DNA of 64,000 nucleotides from Strongylocentrotus purpuratus (GCF_000002235.5 NW_022145528.1:496001-560000), one strand, 5' to 3'; counted from the stretch's first letter, positions 48,301 to 59,746 are shown. A program made the numbers and translations. Notes: generated by a model from the letters alone, not told the origin.

Positions 48301-51221
48301 TTAACTTCCATGGCATGCAATAAATGTCCATCTCATTATATGCTTTAGGATATGTAGGAATATAATTTAATGGTCTTATATCACCTGCTCTGCGATGATA
48401 ATAGTATGGCATGGCACTTATTTGGAAGAACCATCGGTTTCATTAAAAGAGAAAAAAGTTCTTAAAGTATAGTTCTTCCTTCTCCATGTGTTCAGGCGCG
48501 GTTATAGAAGCATAACTTTTATATATTTGCGGGCATTTTGGGAACTTACATGGGCTTACGGGGGCTGTGGTTCTTGTAATCGTTTTATTCATGTGCCTCT
48601 GTGAATGCATTTAAAATCGAGACTTTTTTGCGGGTTGGGTGGGGGGGGGGGGGGCTTGATCACCTCTCTCCCTAGAACTTTTACGACTTTCAATTCCCCT
48701 TCTTTCTCAATCTCTTTTAAAATACGATTCGTACGTTTCCCCTGCATTGATCCCAACGGCAAAACATTACAAACATTTAGTGACAAATTAGACGGCCAAT
48801 TTATTAATCTGACCCGACCTACAAAGCTAATACAATCCTACCGTAGACATCAAATATATGCTAAAGGACATTAGGGCACCTTGAAGGCGAACATCTGTAG
48901 ATTTAAGCAAACCCTTCAACATTGTGACCCGGTGTCAAGTGTTTTAGGACACCTTACCCTGCAGTGGTCTGTTGAAACGAGATAAAGGCACAGAAGTCGC
49001 GAGCGTGGCGTACGTGGCACGCGTCCCTATTAAAATGTAAACATAAATTCCAAGGGCGTTTCAGTCTAGTGGTGGATTAAGCATTTATTGCTGGGGGAGG
49101 GGTACAAGCAAGTCTTGTCTAAGATTTCTCTCAAAAGCAATTAAACAAAAAAGATCATTAGATGATCACCACCTTTTCCATTTCCATTATCAAGTCTAAA
49201 CTAATTCTGACAAAACAAAACAAAATCTCACATTTCCCTGAGGAGGGTAAATAGTTTTGGCGGGCGGGGGCGACGGGCAGGGGCGGGGGGGGGGGGGGAT
49301 ATCTTTGGATTTGCTTCTTTAGTCAGCGTAGACTTAGCTTCGTAAAGATATGATTGCACTGCATTACATGGTTTGGAGATTATTGGCGGTATATTTTCCA
49401 TCTATCTTTTGGAATCACTTTTGTTCAGAAATAGGGAATTCTAATTCTATACTTCATCTCTCCACTTTCGCCATTGATACCTTTTCTTCACCGCCCCACC
49501 CCACCTCTCTTCAATATTTATGCTCTTCACTACTTATCGCTCTATTTTTGTTTTGATTTTACCCTCTATTTGCCGGAAATAAATCATTTTTATAACCCCC
49601 ATCCACCCTCTTCTTCTTCTTATTCCCACTCTTGCGACACTATAACCCATCTCATAAATCCTTCACCTCCACAAAATCTTTCTCCGAACAAGGGACTCCC
49701 ACATCCAAACATTACGTCAACCTTCGTTACCATAGCAACTCACCGCCAAGACATGTACATTTTCCCTACCGCTATGTTACCCGCAGTCAAACCGTGGCTT
49801 CTTCGAACATTTCATGTTACGCGTTCTTTGTGCATAACCCCCGGAATGTTCTTTGTGTAAATTCGAAACCATCGCACAAAGAACGCACATTGTGCGCTTG
49901 CTCGCCAGTGCACTGCGCTGCGAAGTTTTTTTTTCGACTCATGTGCAGATAAAAAAAATATACAAAAGGCGACTGGCGGGAAAGCTACATAATAACATGA
50001 CTCTGTTGTTGTTTGGTGAAGCCCTTTTGTGCGTGTTTAGACCACCTCTCAGAAAGACGAACAAAGCTGGAAAGGAGCCAGCTTAAATCTAAAAATATCA
50101 ACAAAGAAATCGATAAAGAAATAGGAAAGAACTGCTGCTGATCCGGTTTTGACAAAGAAATAGCTTGAACCTGCGCTGAACCAAAAAAATCATAATGTCA
50201 CTTTGAAATAACAATACTGGCTGTATTGGCATTTTGAATTGGATATGCTTTGGTAGTTCTATTGTGAGCAACATCTGTCGATATTATGATGTAAAATAAT
50301 TAACGTGCCATTTTCACCTATTCGTCAATGGGCCTTTATTATGATTTTTTCATGTATTTCCCATTCAATTCTTCTTACATTGCTTTCTCGTTCTCCTAAT
50401 TGCTTCTAACCTTTTGTCACTTTGCCATGCCATTGTTATATCTTAATGATAAACCCCGATAAGTTTCGAGACGAGCTTTACATTTCCGTCGATATAGGGT
50501 ATTTTATCAACTAAAATAGATTCTTTCCTTTTTAATTCAGAAAATTGATCAGATCCATTATAAGACAGATTGAATGAAAGACCCTTAGCATGCCTAGGAA
50601 AAATTGGGTTTCAAACTTTTTCGAGATATATCGAATTCTTCTTTTATTTTCAGTGCGAATGGGGGGGGGGGGGGGTAGACAGAGGCACGCGCCCACCTGA
50701 ACCTCATCTTCAACCCTCTCCCTCTACAATAAAATGAAATACAATTTAAAGAAATGGCGATTTATCAATCCAGTACAGGCACTAGAAACCAATTATATAT
50801 ATTTCTTATCGTACATTTCCATATTATTGTACTGAATCAACGTTAAAATTGGATGCACTCTTTGGATAACCTCTTCTCTACTCTCTACACAAGATGGAAC
50901 AAAAAAAGTGTAAATACCGATTTAATCGTCACTGATTTCCCAAGAAACCCACCAGGAAGTTTGGGCGACATCTTTGGAACAAATCTTGAGCAGTTGGATA
51001 TAGATCGGAACATAAAAAGCAGAGGGGTAGTTACATGATCGGTGCTTCAATGTGTTTAGTTTGTTTCTTTGTCTTGCTGGCAAATCGAATTTCCTCCAAC
51101 GCGTCCAAGAAAAATTTGGAGGTGCTCTTCTGGGAATCGGGAATGGTTGTTGCAAGGATTGGAAAGTTAACGGTACCTGCGTTATCATTCTTTCTATACC
51201 CAACTCTCTTTCCTCTCTCTT

Positions 51222-51252
<31 letters not shown>

Positions 51253-52040
51253 TTCGGGAGTCAAGGATTCCCATTTTCTTAAAGACCAGTCTCCGTTAGC
51301 AGTTCCATATCAATGATCTACTTTTTGAAGACATTAAAAGCGGAGTTCATTTTCTTTAAAGTCGTCACCCGAAGAAAATTCACAACAACTGATAATTATG
51401 GACAAATAATATATGGATGGAAAGATTTCCTCTTGAAAAACACGAATAATTTGCTGAAAAATCATATAGATATAATGGAAAGGCGTTAAATACAATTTTG
51501 TGGCTAGCTGTGGCTCGCATGTGACGTCACGAATCTTGCGCTCTATACGGAGGACCGCTGAAGGCAGAAAATCTGGATCTCAAAAAAAAAATTTGAGAGA
51601 TGATTACTGCGAGCCCAAACATATTTTGAAGAGGGAAGTTGTTATATTTGATCAGTAAGGTTTTCATTTCGCAATAATATGAACTTTGCATCAATTCAAA
51701 ACACTTTGGATTCCTCGGGTGAAAAAAAGTTAACATTGGGGTTTCCCTTTTTATAGAGCATTGGTAAGCGTCTGATCAATCCATTTACTTCTCCCCCAAA
51801 AAGTTTTAAAAATGATTGATTTGGTATTTCTTTCTGGAAACAACGTCAACTTCCCCGACTGACAATTTTATTCAATTATCATTCGAAGACAAGAAATAAA
51901 CCTACACACGTGAAGTAGTGGCGTATCCAAGATGTGATATTGATTACGTTCCACACGTTGGACACTTCATTTTTTTAAATTTTTTTTGTTGGTTTCAGCT
52001 GGATGGGGCTTCACTTCAGATGGAGGCAGGGGCTGCGGTC
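45340..52040. other. Long stretch with no recognised gene
   Basis: It contains an (ATT)n run near 45908 and G runs at 46891-46908, 48641-48654, 49285-49298 and 50661-50675. A GC-richer patch near 46640-46750 has two adjacent CACCTG E-boxes, and there is a (CT)n array at 51219-51255. Frames up to 128 residues (49474-49860) show no recognisable domain and are in low-complexity or unsupported context. Confidence 0.5.
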
Positions 52041-52044
52041 TGTT

Positions 52045-52580
52045 TGAGTTTGAGTTTGAATTTGAGTTTATTAACAACAAATATAATAACAAGTAAAACA
52101 TAATGTATCATTCATGATTACATAAAATATTACAATATAACACAAGATAAATAACATTACACATAAGATAAACATTGTTTTACAAAGTATGTTATATACA
52201 AATGAAACAAAAGATTGTGTACAAGTGCTAGTCGAGTCCCTGTCTTTGGCAATTCTGTAGCACTAGACAAAAGTGTAACAAATTAAACAGCAGTATTAAA
52301 CTGTTGAACATCTATTTTGAAGAAAAAAAGAAAAGATCCCCACACGCATCTTTAAGCTGACTTTTGTTTAGACCTAGGTTATTGTATTGTAGTGGATAGT
52401 AAATGGGGCTCTTATTCTGAATAAAGAGGAAAGTAGTCGTTCATAATAGCCATCTGTTGCAGATTGCCTTGGCTCGATTTTGTAGGGTTTCTGTTTGCAA
52501 ACAACATTTTCTGAGTGGAACAAAAACTGTGTAAAATAATGAACTGGACTGAAAAAAAGTAAATCTGTAGGGTTTTGATC
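52045..52580 (-). mobile_element. Probable LINE 3' end, truncated
   Basis: Read on the minus strand, the stretch ends in AATAAACTCAAATTCAAACT followed by further CAAACT units. A short tandem tail joined to AATAAA is typical of CR1/L2-like non-LTR retrotransposons. The frame just upstream (FFSPVHYFTQFLFHSENVVC) might be a decayed ORF2 C terminus, but I cannot confirm it. No reverse-transcriptase motif is visible. Confidence 0.5.
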
Positions 52581-52589
52581 TTCAAAGCT

Positions 52590-52595
52590 CTCACT

Positions 52596-52646
<51 letters not shown>

Positions 52647-52740
52647 CTGTCTCTCTGTCCTTTTCTCTCTCAACGCACATACTCACAAACGCGCACACAC
52701 TCTCCCCCCCCTCTCTCTCTCTCTCTCTGGCCGTCTCTCT
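52590..52740. repeat. (CT)n arrays
   Basis: (CT)n spans 52592-52642 and about 52700-52740, with GTCT variants between. The Arg/Glu-rich and Ser/Leu-rich frames are artefacts. Confidence 0.92.
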
Positions 52741-52861
52741 TTGTTTATGTTACATAATGACGCTGCTTTATGAGAAAAATAAAAGAGTTACCTAACTCTA
52801 TAGTCTGCAATAATAAATTGTGACAACTTAACACCATGGACAACAATTTTGCTTTTATGCT

Positions 52862-53235
52862 TTAAAGGTAAAGACCAGTTATGGTCGTGCGATTGCATTG
52901 TGAAAGAAACGTTGTGGAATCGATCAGAAAAGGTTGCTCATCTAGCATCTAGCATCTGCAAGGTTCTGGAATCATCAAAATGATAAGAAATTTGGCCCAT
53001 TCTTCGTAAAGTTACAAGCACTATACACAGAAAGATGTATATGGGACTACCCTATATCTCTCACAGACCATGAGAGAAACAAATTTACCAAATATATGAA
53101 TTAGTAGGCGGTTTCCCGGCAAATTTTTTATCATCATGTATTAGTCAAAACATATTCTTTCACTTGATTGGTAATGAGAGCTTCCATTTCATTTTTTGAA
53201 ATTGGGGCGTTTCCAATACTGGTCTTTACCTTTAA
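52862..53235 (-). mobile_element. TTAA-1 family MITE with near-perfect ends
   Basis: TTAAAGGTAAAGACCAGT (52862-) and ACTGGTCTTTACCTTTAA (to 53235) are perfect 18-bp inverted ends including the TTAA target site. It is 374 bp. The interior left half matches 4440-4590 in reverse, and the right half matches 10866-10995 in reverse. It is the best-preserved member of this family here. Confidence 0.85.
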
Positions 53236-53530
53236 CCGTCTTCAGAAACAGATTAAGTCTAATTTTTGGATTACTCACAAATCTTCTATCTTTTATAATA
53301 AACGATCAAAACAAGTTGAGAGATAGAGAAAGGGAGGTTTCAGAGAAAGTTGCGTACTGGTCATTTGATTAGATTTTAAACGAACCAGTCTGGAATTAAT
53401 TGAGAAAGGTTTGTATACAATAGGCTAAATACAAGCATTAGTGTATGGGCCGACTGCGAGGCTTTTCGAATGATCAAAGCGATGATAAACTGAGTAATTC
53501 TTCCTGGAAAACACTGAAAATCAAACACTA

Positions 53531-53691
53531 GGGCCCGAATTCACAAAGAAGGTTTGTCGACAAACCTTGGTTTTCGTACGTCATATGACGCGTTTTACGC
53601 GTTTTTACAAACCTGGTTTGTAAAGAACAAAAGGAGGTTTGGCGAAACAAAAGGAGGTTTGAGCTCAAACCTTGCTTTGTGAATTCGGGCC
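53531..53691. mobile_element. MITE with GGCCCGAATTCACAAAG ends
   Basis: GGGCCCGAATTCACAAAG and CTTTGTGAATTCGGGCC are inverted ends 161 bp apart. The interior has AGGTTTGTCGACAAACCT and repeated AGGAGGTTTG words. The end design (GGGCC...TTCACAAA) recalls the GTTTCACAAA elements at 5332 and 5982, but the interior is unrelated. Confidence 0.82.
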
Positions 53692-53904
53692 AAAATGGGC
53701 ACATGGGACTACATGTCTACATGCACTGTCGAAACTTCTTCGTCGTATTTCGAATACGAGTGAAATTGAAGAGCAATTCTTATCAGCAGACATTTTTACC
53801 ATGATATTCTTCCAAATTGTCATGAAGAAAAAGAAAGCTCATCTTTACTAGAACACGATCTTCTTTGTAAGTAATAATTATGCACGTCACAGATGCGTAT
53901 GCCT

Positions 53905-54008
53905 CATAGAGATATATACTTAATAAGGCTAGAGTGCGGACTCGTCATACGCGCCCGTTCAAAGCTCTGTGCGCGCATGGAGCGCGGTCCGCCATTACTA
54001 AGGAGGGC
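53905..54008 (+). repeat. Inverted repeat partner, left copy (CATAGAGATATATACTTAAT)
   Basis: It begins with 22 bases (CATAGAGATATATACTTAAT plus AA) and ends with CCGCCATTACTAAGGAGGGC, both identical to the copy at 57923-58013 on the other strand. The middle is variable and about 13 bases longer here. It could be one terminal repeat of a DNA transposon or one member of a dispersed repeat. Confidence 0.72.
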
Positions 54009-56004
54009 ACAACATCGAGAAATACCCGGATGTTCCCTTCGAAACTGTGCTACTGATATGCAATGTGAAGCTTCATTTTTCGGGTTGATTTATCGGTTTT
54101 CGAGTATGAAACGTTATAATTGTGGTATTTTGCATAATGCATGAACCCTACTCATGCCTCAGTCATGGTATCTGGTGTAGGTCAAGATTAATTACGGATG
54201 TTATGGTGAGGTAAAAGGGACACAAAAAGCTATTTATATTTCAGTATATCTTCAATTTTTCTTCCTCTTTGTCAATATAAAACTGCGATATTATGACATT
54301 AAATATTACTTGGCTTTCAACCAATCAGAATCAAGCATTTGGGACTTGTATTTGATATTTATGTCATGATATTAAACAAAGTTTTATGCTACAGGGCCAA
54401 TGCCGGGGGCCAATGTCTTTCTAATTCAGTTATTATGAGAGCCAGGGTTTATTGATTTAAAATGCTTTAAAGGTAATATATTCATTTTATATTTATGACT
54501 ATTATAAACAGATTGATACTTATAGATTTGGGATATAGATGGGTATGTAGATAGCTAGACACATAAATAGATGGATAGATAGATATAATATAGAAGGATA
54601 GGTAGATAATGGAAATGCAGATAAAGGACGATACTGAAGATAGGAAGAGGGGGAAGGAAAGAATTATAGGCCTACACATTTATTTTAAAAAATTATGTTA
54701 TTTACTCATCCAATCATTCATCCATCCATCCAAACATTCTTTTTCTTCTTCTCTCACTCATTTTATATCAAATTCACACCTTATGTCTTTCACCCATTCT
54801 CTATAAAATCTCTATTTTTGTCTGAAAGAGTAATTCAATTTTTTACAGTTCACTATAAATATATATGAATATTCTTTAAAAACAGCTGATCATTGATGTA
54901 ATAATTATTTATTCACACCACTTTTTTTCTCCATAAATAATATTCTCCTTGATACAGTGTATTTCTTATTTTCTTCATCAACCAGTTTTAGAGAATAAAC
55001 TTATAATTAAATTTGAAGAAAAAAATGAATAAATGAACCTTTTATTACCACACGGCACACGTGTGTTGATATTCTACAGCATAGGCATTTAAGTTTTGAC
55101 ATTTTATCGGACATATATACTGCAATAATACATCACAATTGAAAAGACAAACATTGCAAAAACAACACCTCAGATTTTAGCCCCAAATTTACTGTCACGA
55201 ATCATAGGCAACACAACCACAACAAATTGATTCGCCACCAAAGACAAGCATTACACATCCCAAAACCACCACAATAACTCCCAAAACATAAATGTCAGGA
55301 GGCCAATGTCTATGTGTCAAGATGTCAGCGATAACGAACACTTTATTAACTAGTCTTGGCTCCAAGCGCACGCAGGCGCGTCACATTTACAAATAATACA
55401 TTGAGTAATAAATGCAAACCAGAAATAGTAATTGAGCATATATATTCCAAGTCACCTGTATTGCTATGAAGAACTATAATTGAAGAGACTTACATCTCAG
55501 GATACTGCACTACACTATTCAGTGAAACCTCATAGTAACATGGTCTTTTGACATCATTATTCATCAGGTGTAATAATAAATTTGAAACTGATTACCCTCA
55601 AATGTACACAGTAGATACAACAAACCAAAGAGTGCACAATCTTATGGGTTTACATGTACATCTAGTGACATTATTCCATATAATTTTTCTGTTATCAAAT
55701 CTCTTCAAAAGCAGTTTTCCATTTTGGAACAAAATTCAAACCTATGTACAGAACGATCTATGGGTGTGTATATGGTGTGCATTACACAGGCTTTTCAATT
55801 GCCACACATCTGTGAATTCTTCTCGTTTATTAAAAATGGGCTCACTTGATGTGAATTTCTTGCTTTTCATCTTTAATGATGTAAATCACTTGGTTGAGAG
55901 CAATCCAGACAATGTTATAAAAAAGGTCTACATGTTTATCTCAGGTTATCCATACTGTACCTGCAGAATCAAAGCACATGTAGAGTGCAAATAATTTGCA
56001 AAAA
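54009..56004. other. No intact gene; possible 3' flank of the THAP locus
   Basis: AT-rich sequence. Degenerate GATAGATA repeats lie near 54530-54610 and a minus-strand AATAAA at 55041-55046. The 148-residue plus-strand frame at 55548-55994 has no recognisable domain. Confidence 0.45.
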
Positions 56005-56105
56005 TTTGTCGCTGTTTTCACGAAGTGACGGTAGTGAAAAAAAATGCATTCACTTTGCGTTACGATTTTCCTCACTACCGTCACTTCCTGAAAATAGGGA
56101 CGAAT
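56005..56105. mobile_element. Foldback element, about 100 bp
   Basis: TGTCGCTGTTTTCACGAAGT, then GACGGTAGTGA, pairs with TCACTACCGTCACTTCCTGA, then AAATAGGGACGA, around a ~35-nt centre. There are three or so mismatches in a 30-bp arm. It is a non-coding MITE-like hairpin in the 3' part of the THAP locus. Confidence 0.8.
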
Positions 56106-56419
56106 TATAGCAACTGAATCAGATACAGCAGGTACAATCATGAAGCTTATAGAGTAAATATTCAAATACAGTGTACCTCACAACAACTCAAAATTCAAGT
56201 ACATTTTGTTTAACCCCTAATGTAATCAATTCTTCTAAGTTCCACTTTAGTTTGCCTTCGTGTAAAGTTAACAAACAGAAAATTATGGTTAGGTTGTGCA
56301 ACTGTCACAATGTGTCCCCAAAATTTTATTTCATTACACAGAACAAAAGTCTCAGATTGTTCTGTTTTTTTAAAAGATTATTGAAAGCTCTCTCCAGTTT
56401 TAAACGGCTTCACAGTCAA

Positions 56420-57985
56420 TCATCCAGGGGATAAGCTATGCAGACAAGAGGCAAAATATAAAAGACCGATCTGTCTTTGTAGTTTGTACGAATGAAGTTC
56501 TATGTTTTGTTTTGTTTTTCCTGAAAATGCGTTCTCTCCAAAGTTGTGTTGAAGTAGGTCAAGCTGATCCTGGCTAATGAGCTTGCTTTCGTGGACTTCC
56601 TGCAAGAGAATCCTGGTTTTTCCATCTCTCCTGTTTACCTTGTTTCACCACTTTAAGCTGTTTCTTGGCATCTTGCACTTGCTGTCTGGTTATATTCAGT
56701 TTCTAATCAACTCAGACAGAAAAAGAATAGTCATGTTCTTTTGTAATGTCATAGGGTTTCTTTGGAGGCACGGGAACACTTTTGGATGTTGTACATGGTT
56801 TTGCTGGGAGTATTGAGCCATGGGTCTGTTTATAGGGAGGATGTCCAGGAAAGACAGTAGGCACAGCTCTAAGAATGAGATGTGGTGTGTAACATCCTTT
56901 CCTCTCTTGGGTGTATTCCTGCATTACAATAAAAGCAAATGGAAACAATAATGAGTTTTTTCTCATAACATGACAATTGTTCTACTATTCATGCTATTTC
57001 ATGTGATTTTTAGGACTGAAACTGAAAGCAGCTTCCAGCCAAATAAATAAAATAATAATGATGTCAGCAAGTCATAAGCAAATTTGATAGAAATAGTGTA
57101 GTGTGCGGTGGGATTTTTAGGCTAGCCTAGCCTAGTTGGATAACTCCTGTGATGTGAAATTTGGCAGGCTAGCCTGGCTTAGACCAAAAGCTTCAGTCTC
57201 TCTATATCGTCGGTTGTTCTACTGAGACTGCGTCTGGCTCCACTAGACCTCTGATTATATTATGGGGAATGTCAACAAATGTCAGTTTTATTAAAGAAAT
57301 GACCCATATCAGATGGTTATATCTGTCTAACCTGGCTTTGCCTTTCGGGCTTTAGAAATTAGAGAGTAGAGTTTAGATTTAGAGTCTAGATCTACCTTAG
57401 ATCTAGAGTCTAGTCTATAGTTAAAATATAGATCTAAAGAAGTTGACATTTGATTTTTATCTTGAAATTAGATAAGATAAAATTAATTGTATCGTTTTAT
57501 TCTAGACTTTTCTTTAATAGAATCAAGCTCATGGAGTTATATTTCCGAGTTAAACTCTCTGGCTCTTGGAGTTGCGAGCGACTCCAGCGCAGCAGAATTT
57601 TCCCATCACCATCCCCAGAACCTTAACCCATGCCTGCCCCAGCCCGGCGGGCGTGGACTGGCGCGCTCCGCTGCTGCAGGAGCTGCGGTGACTTGTCATG
57701 AGACAACCCGGGTACACACTACAGTCACTGCATAAACTACATTTTTAGCTCTAAAATCTCCTTATTAATCAACATAACATTAAGAAGAACTTACTTGTGA
57801 AATATTATGCAGTTCCCTTTCTTTCTTCGGTTCGAACATCCAAATGCAACGCACGAACCTGGCTTCTCCAATTTTTTCCACGTATGTTGTGCACAGTATC
57901 TTGTTGGGTCGTTCGTTTTTCTGCCCTCCTTAGTAATGGCGGCCACAGCTCCAGGTCCACACAGCAATTTGAGCGAGTACGCCCT
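56420..57985 (-). pseudogene. THAP-domain gene remnant (THAP9/P-element-like), central exon missing
   Basis: A first segment (57985 down to 57795) contains CVAFGCSNRRKKGNCIIFHK, the opening C2 half of a THAP zinc-binding domain, then the donor GTAAGT. A second segment starts at 56918 after the acceptor TTTTATTGTAATGCAG and reads LRAVPTVFPGHPPYK, the closing AVPTIF-type box, followed by a Pro/Lys-rich linker. Downstream, coiled-coil-like sequence (ITRQQVQDAKKQLKVVKQ) and ESKLISQDQLDLLQHNFGE resemble the region after the THAP domain in THAP9 and P-element transposases. The middle of the domain (FP, the invariant Trp and the second Cys-His pair) is absent. The two exons also do not fit directly: the donor leaves two bases of a codon, while the next exon needs phase 0. 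Reading is further broken by stops near 56712 and 56700 and a frame change near 56600. The codon where a THAP start Met is expected is AAG. It is a decayed host gene or DNA-transposon gene. Confidence 0.7.
57120..57440. repeat. GCTAGCCTAG inverted words and TCTAGA-rich degenerate repeat
   Basis: GGCTAGCCTAGCC near 57120 pairs with AGGCTAGCCTGGCTTA near 57167. TAGATCTAGAGTCTAG-like words recur between 57360 and 57435. It lies in the gap between the two THAP segments. Confidence 0.55.
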
Positions 57986-58013
57986 CTAGTGTTATTAAGT
58001 ATATATCTCTATG
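57923..58013 (-). repeat. Inverted repeat partner, right copy (CATAGAGATATATACTTAAT)
   Basis: On the minus strand it opens CATAGAGATATATACTTAAT and closes CCGCCATTACTAAGGAGGGC, as in 53905-54008. It overlaps the 5' part of the open stretch of the first THAP segment. It could therefore be a promoter/5' UTR-linked repeat or the terminal repeat of the element that carried the gene. Confidence 0.72.
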
Positions 58014-58475
58014 GTATGCCTGGTTTATTTATTCAGAGTCTCTCCATGGGGTCTTTGTTCGAAGTGAGACAGCGTGGTCATCCCAAACTATTGTAACAAT
58101 TGTCATAATTACTTCTTATCAGTTCCGCTGTCACAATAACTATTGTTTGTTAAACGCGTTACTTTATTTGGTTTATTATTATTCCTGTTATCGGCCCGCG
58201 TTCTCGCATTGAAAAAGCGACGCTGCACGCGTAGACGCGCGAAGCATCTTTTGTCGCAATTTGGCTGTGTTTTGTCATAACACGTGACACACGCTTCTTA
58301 TTCCCATACACGTAATTTGTGATCCGTGGAAGATATAAACAGATTTTATTTTTCACCATACCATCACAAAGGTAATAGATATCCGTGCTTCACAATGAAG
58401 GCTTTGGGCATCGATGATTTATTTTGGTTTAGAAACAATGCACTGCGGTTAAACAGCGGGGGAACATCATTGGTC

Positions 58476-58521
<46 letters not shown>

Positions 58522-58590
58522 GTAGTTTTAATAATAGTAGCGCTTTTCAGGACCGAAGGCCCTCTCAAAGCGTTTACAGATATATATTAC
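58476..58590 (+). repeat. (AAT)n array with a TAGCGCTTT repeat
   Basis: About 15 AAT units (58476-58521) are followed by AGTAGCGCTTTTCAGGACCG and CTCTCAAAGCGTTTACAGAT. The layout matches the start of the dispersed (AAT)n-TATAGCGC repeat. The Asn-run frame is an artefact. Confidence 0.7.
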
Positions 58591-58848
58591 AGTATAAAAG
58601 AACTGCAGAAAAGCAAATCAGATACTCTTTATTTTCATGCATGATATATTTATTTAACGAGGAAAGAGAAAGAGACAGAGTGAGAGACAGAGAGACAAGG
58701 AGACACACAGACACACATACAGACACACACCGAGGGAGATAGAGAGAGAAAATTTGTTGAGATTCATGAATTAAAAATGGTAGAAGACTTATGACCCCAC
58801 TAGGAAAACAGAAAATAAAAATAAACCACAATTCCCAACTTTAATAAG

Positions 58849-59270
58849 GAAAGTAATTCTTTATTTCGAACTTTATTAAAGGAGTTGAATTGATAAAAGA
58901 CATAATTAATTTCTCTGAAGTACAACCTCTTTGTTTACTCAAAGGCTGCGTTGTTTTCAGTTAGGGAAACATTGAGGGCAATGGCTGCTAAAGAGATACA
59001 GTGATGTAATACACAACATGCGGGCATAAAATCAAGGTCGACCCCTCAATGTTTTTAAACGAAAGTAAGTCTTTATTTCGAACTTCAAGGAGTTGAATTT
59101 ATAAAAGACCTAATTGATTTATCTGCAATATTATATCTTTGTTTACTCAAAGGCTGCGTTGTTTTCAGTTAGGGAAACTCTGAGGGCAATGGCTGCTAAA
59201 GAAATAAAATGATGTAGTATACAACATGCGGGCATAAAATCTAGGTCGACCCCTCAATGTTTTTTTTCTA
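58849..59270. repeat. Tandem duplication, two ~208-bp units
   Basis: Units at 58849-59061 and 59062-59270 share TCTTTATTTCGAACTT, GGAGTTGAATT, TTTGTTTACTCAAAGGCTGC, GTTGTTTTCAGTTAGGGAAA, GGGCAATGGCTGCTAAAG, ACAACATGCGGGCATAAAAT and GGTCGACCCCTCAATGTTTT. The first unit has a small ATTAA-type insertion. No shared open frame was seen. Confidence 0.9.
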
Positions 59271-59616
59271 TACGAAAAATAACAAAAACAGTGCTTCACT
59301 AATTATGTTCAGCACTATTTTACAGTTAATCTTATCCGGGAATTCCATGATCTTACTGAGCGAAAACATAAATATTTTATCAAAATTAATAGAGCCAGAC
59401 AGACAGACAGCGTTACATAAATACATAGAATCTAAATGTTCTGACTATCATGCTGACAACAGTTCACTCGGAATTCTGATAGTTGAACAGGGGGTAATAT
59501 TGTCATGGAGAAAGTTGTCCCAAGTGGTTTAGTTGTTCCAAATGGTTTAGTTGTCCGTCGGTATTTTACTCTTTTTTAAACTCATGATATAACCTTTTTA
59601 CATGAAAAAGAGACTG

Positions 59617-59746
59617 CACTCTTAAAAATACGTGGTCAAAAAATGACTACGTCGTGGTCGTTTTAAAAGGTGCATGGTTGACTACCAAAACGTGGTTAAA
59701 AACGACCACGACGTGGTCATTTTATGACCACGTATTTTTAAGAGTG
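59617..59746. mobile_element. Palindromic MITE, 130 bp, CACTCTTAAAAATACGTGGT ends
   Basis: The left arm CACTCTTAAAAATACGTGGT, with its continuation to about 59667, is the near-perfect complement of the right arm ending ACCACGTATTTTTAAGAGTG. The interior repeats ACGACCACGACGTGGTCATT-like words. Almost the whole element is self-complementary apart from a loop of about 25 nt. The transposon superfamily was not assigned. Confidence 0.88.

Noticed and set aside
55548-55994. 148-residue plus-strand frame
   Set aside because: No recognisable domain; it lies on the strand opposite the THAP remnant, in its probable 3' flank.
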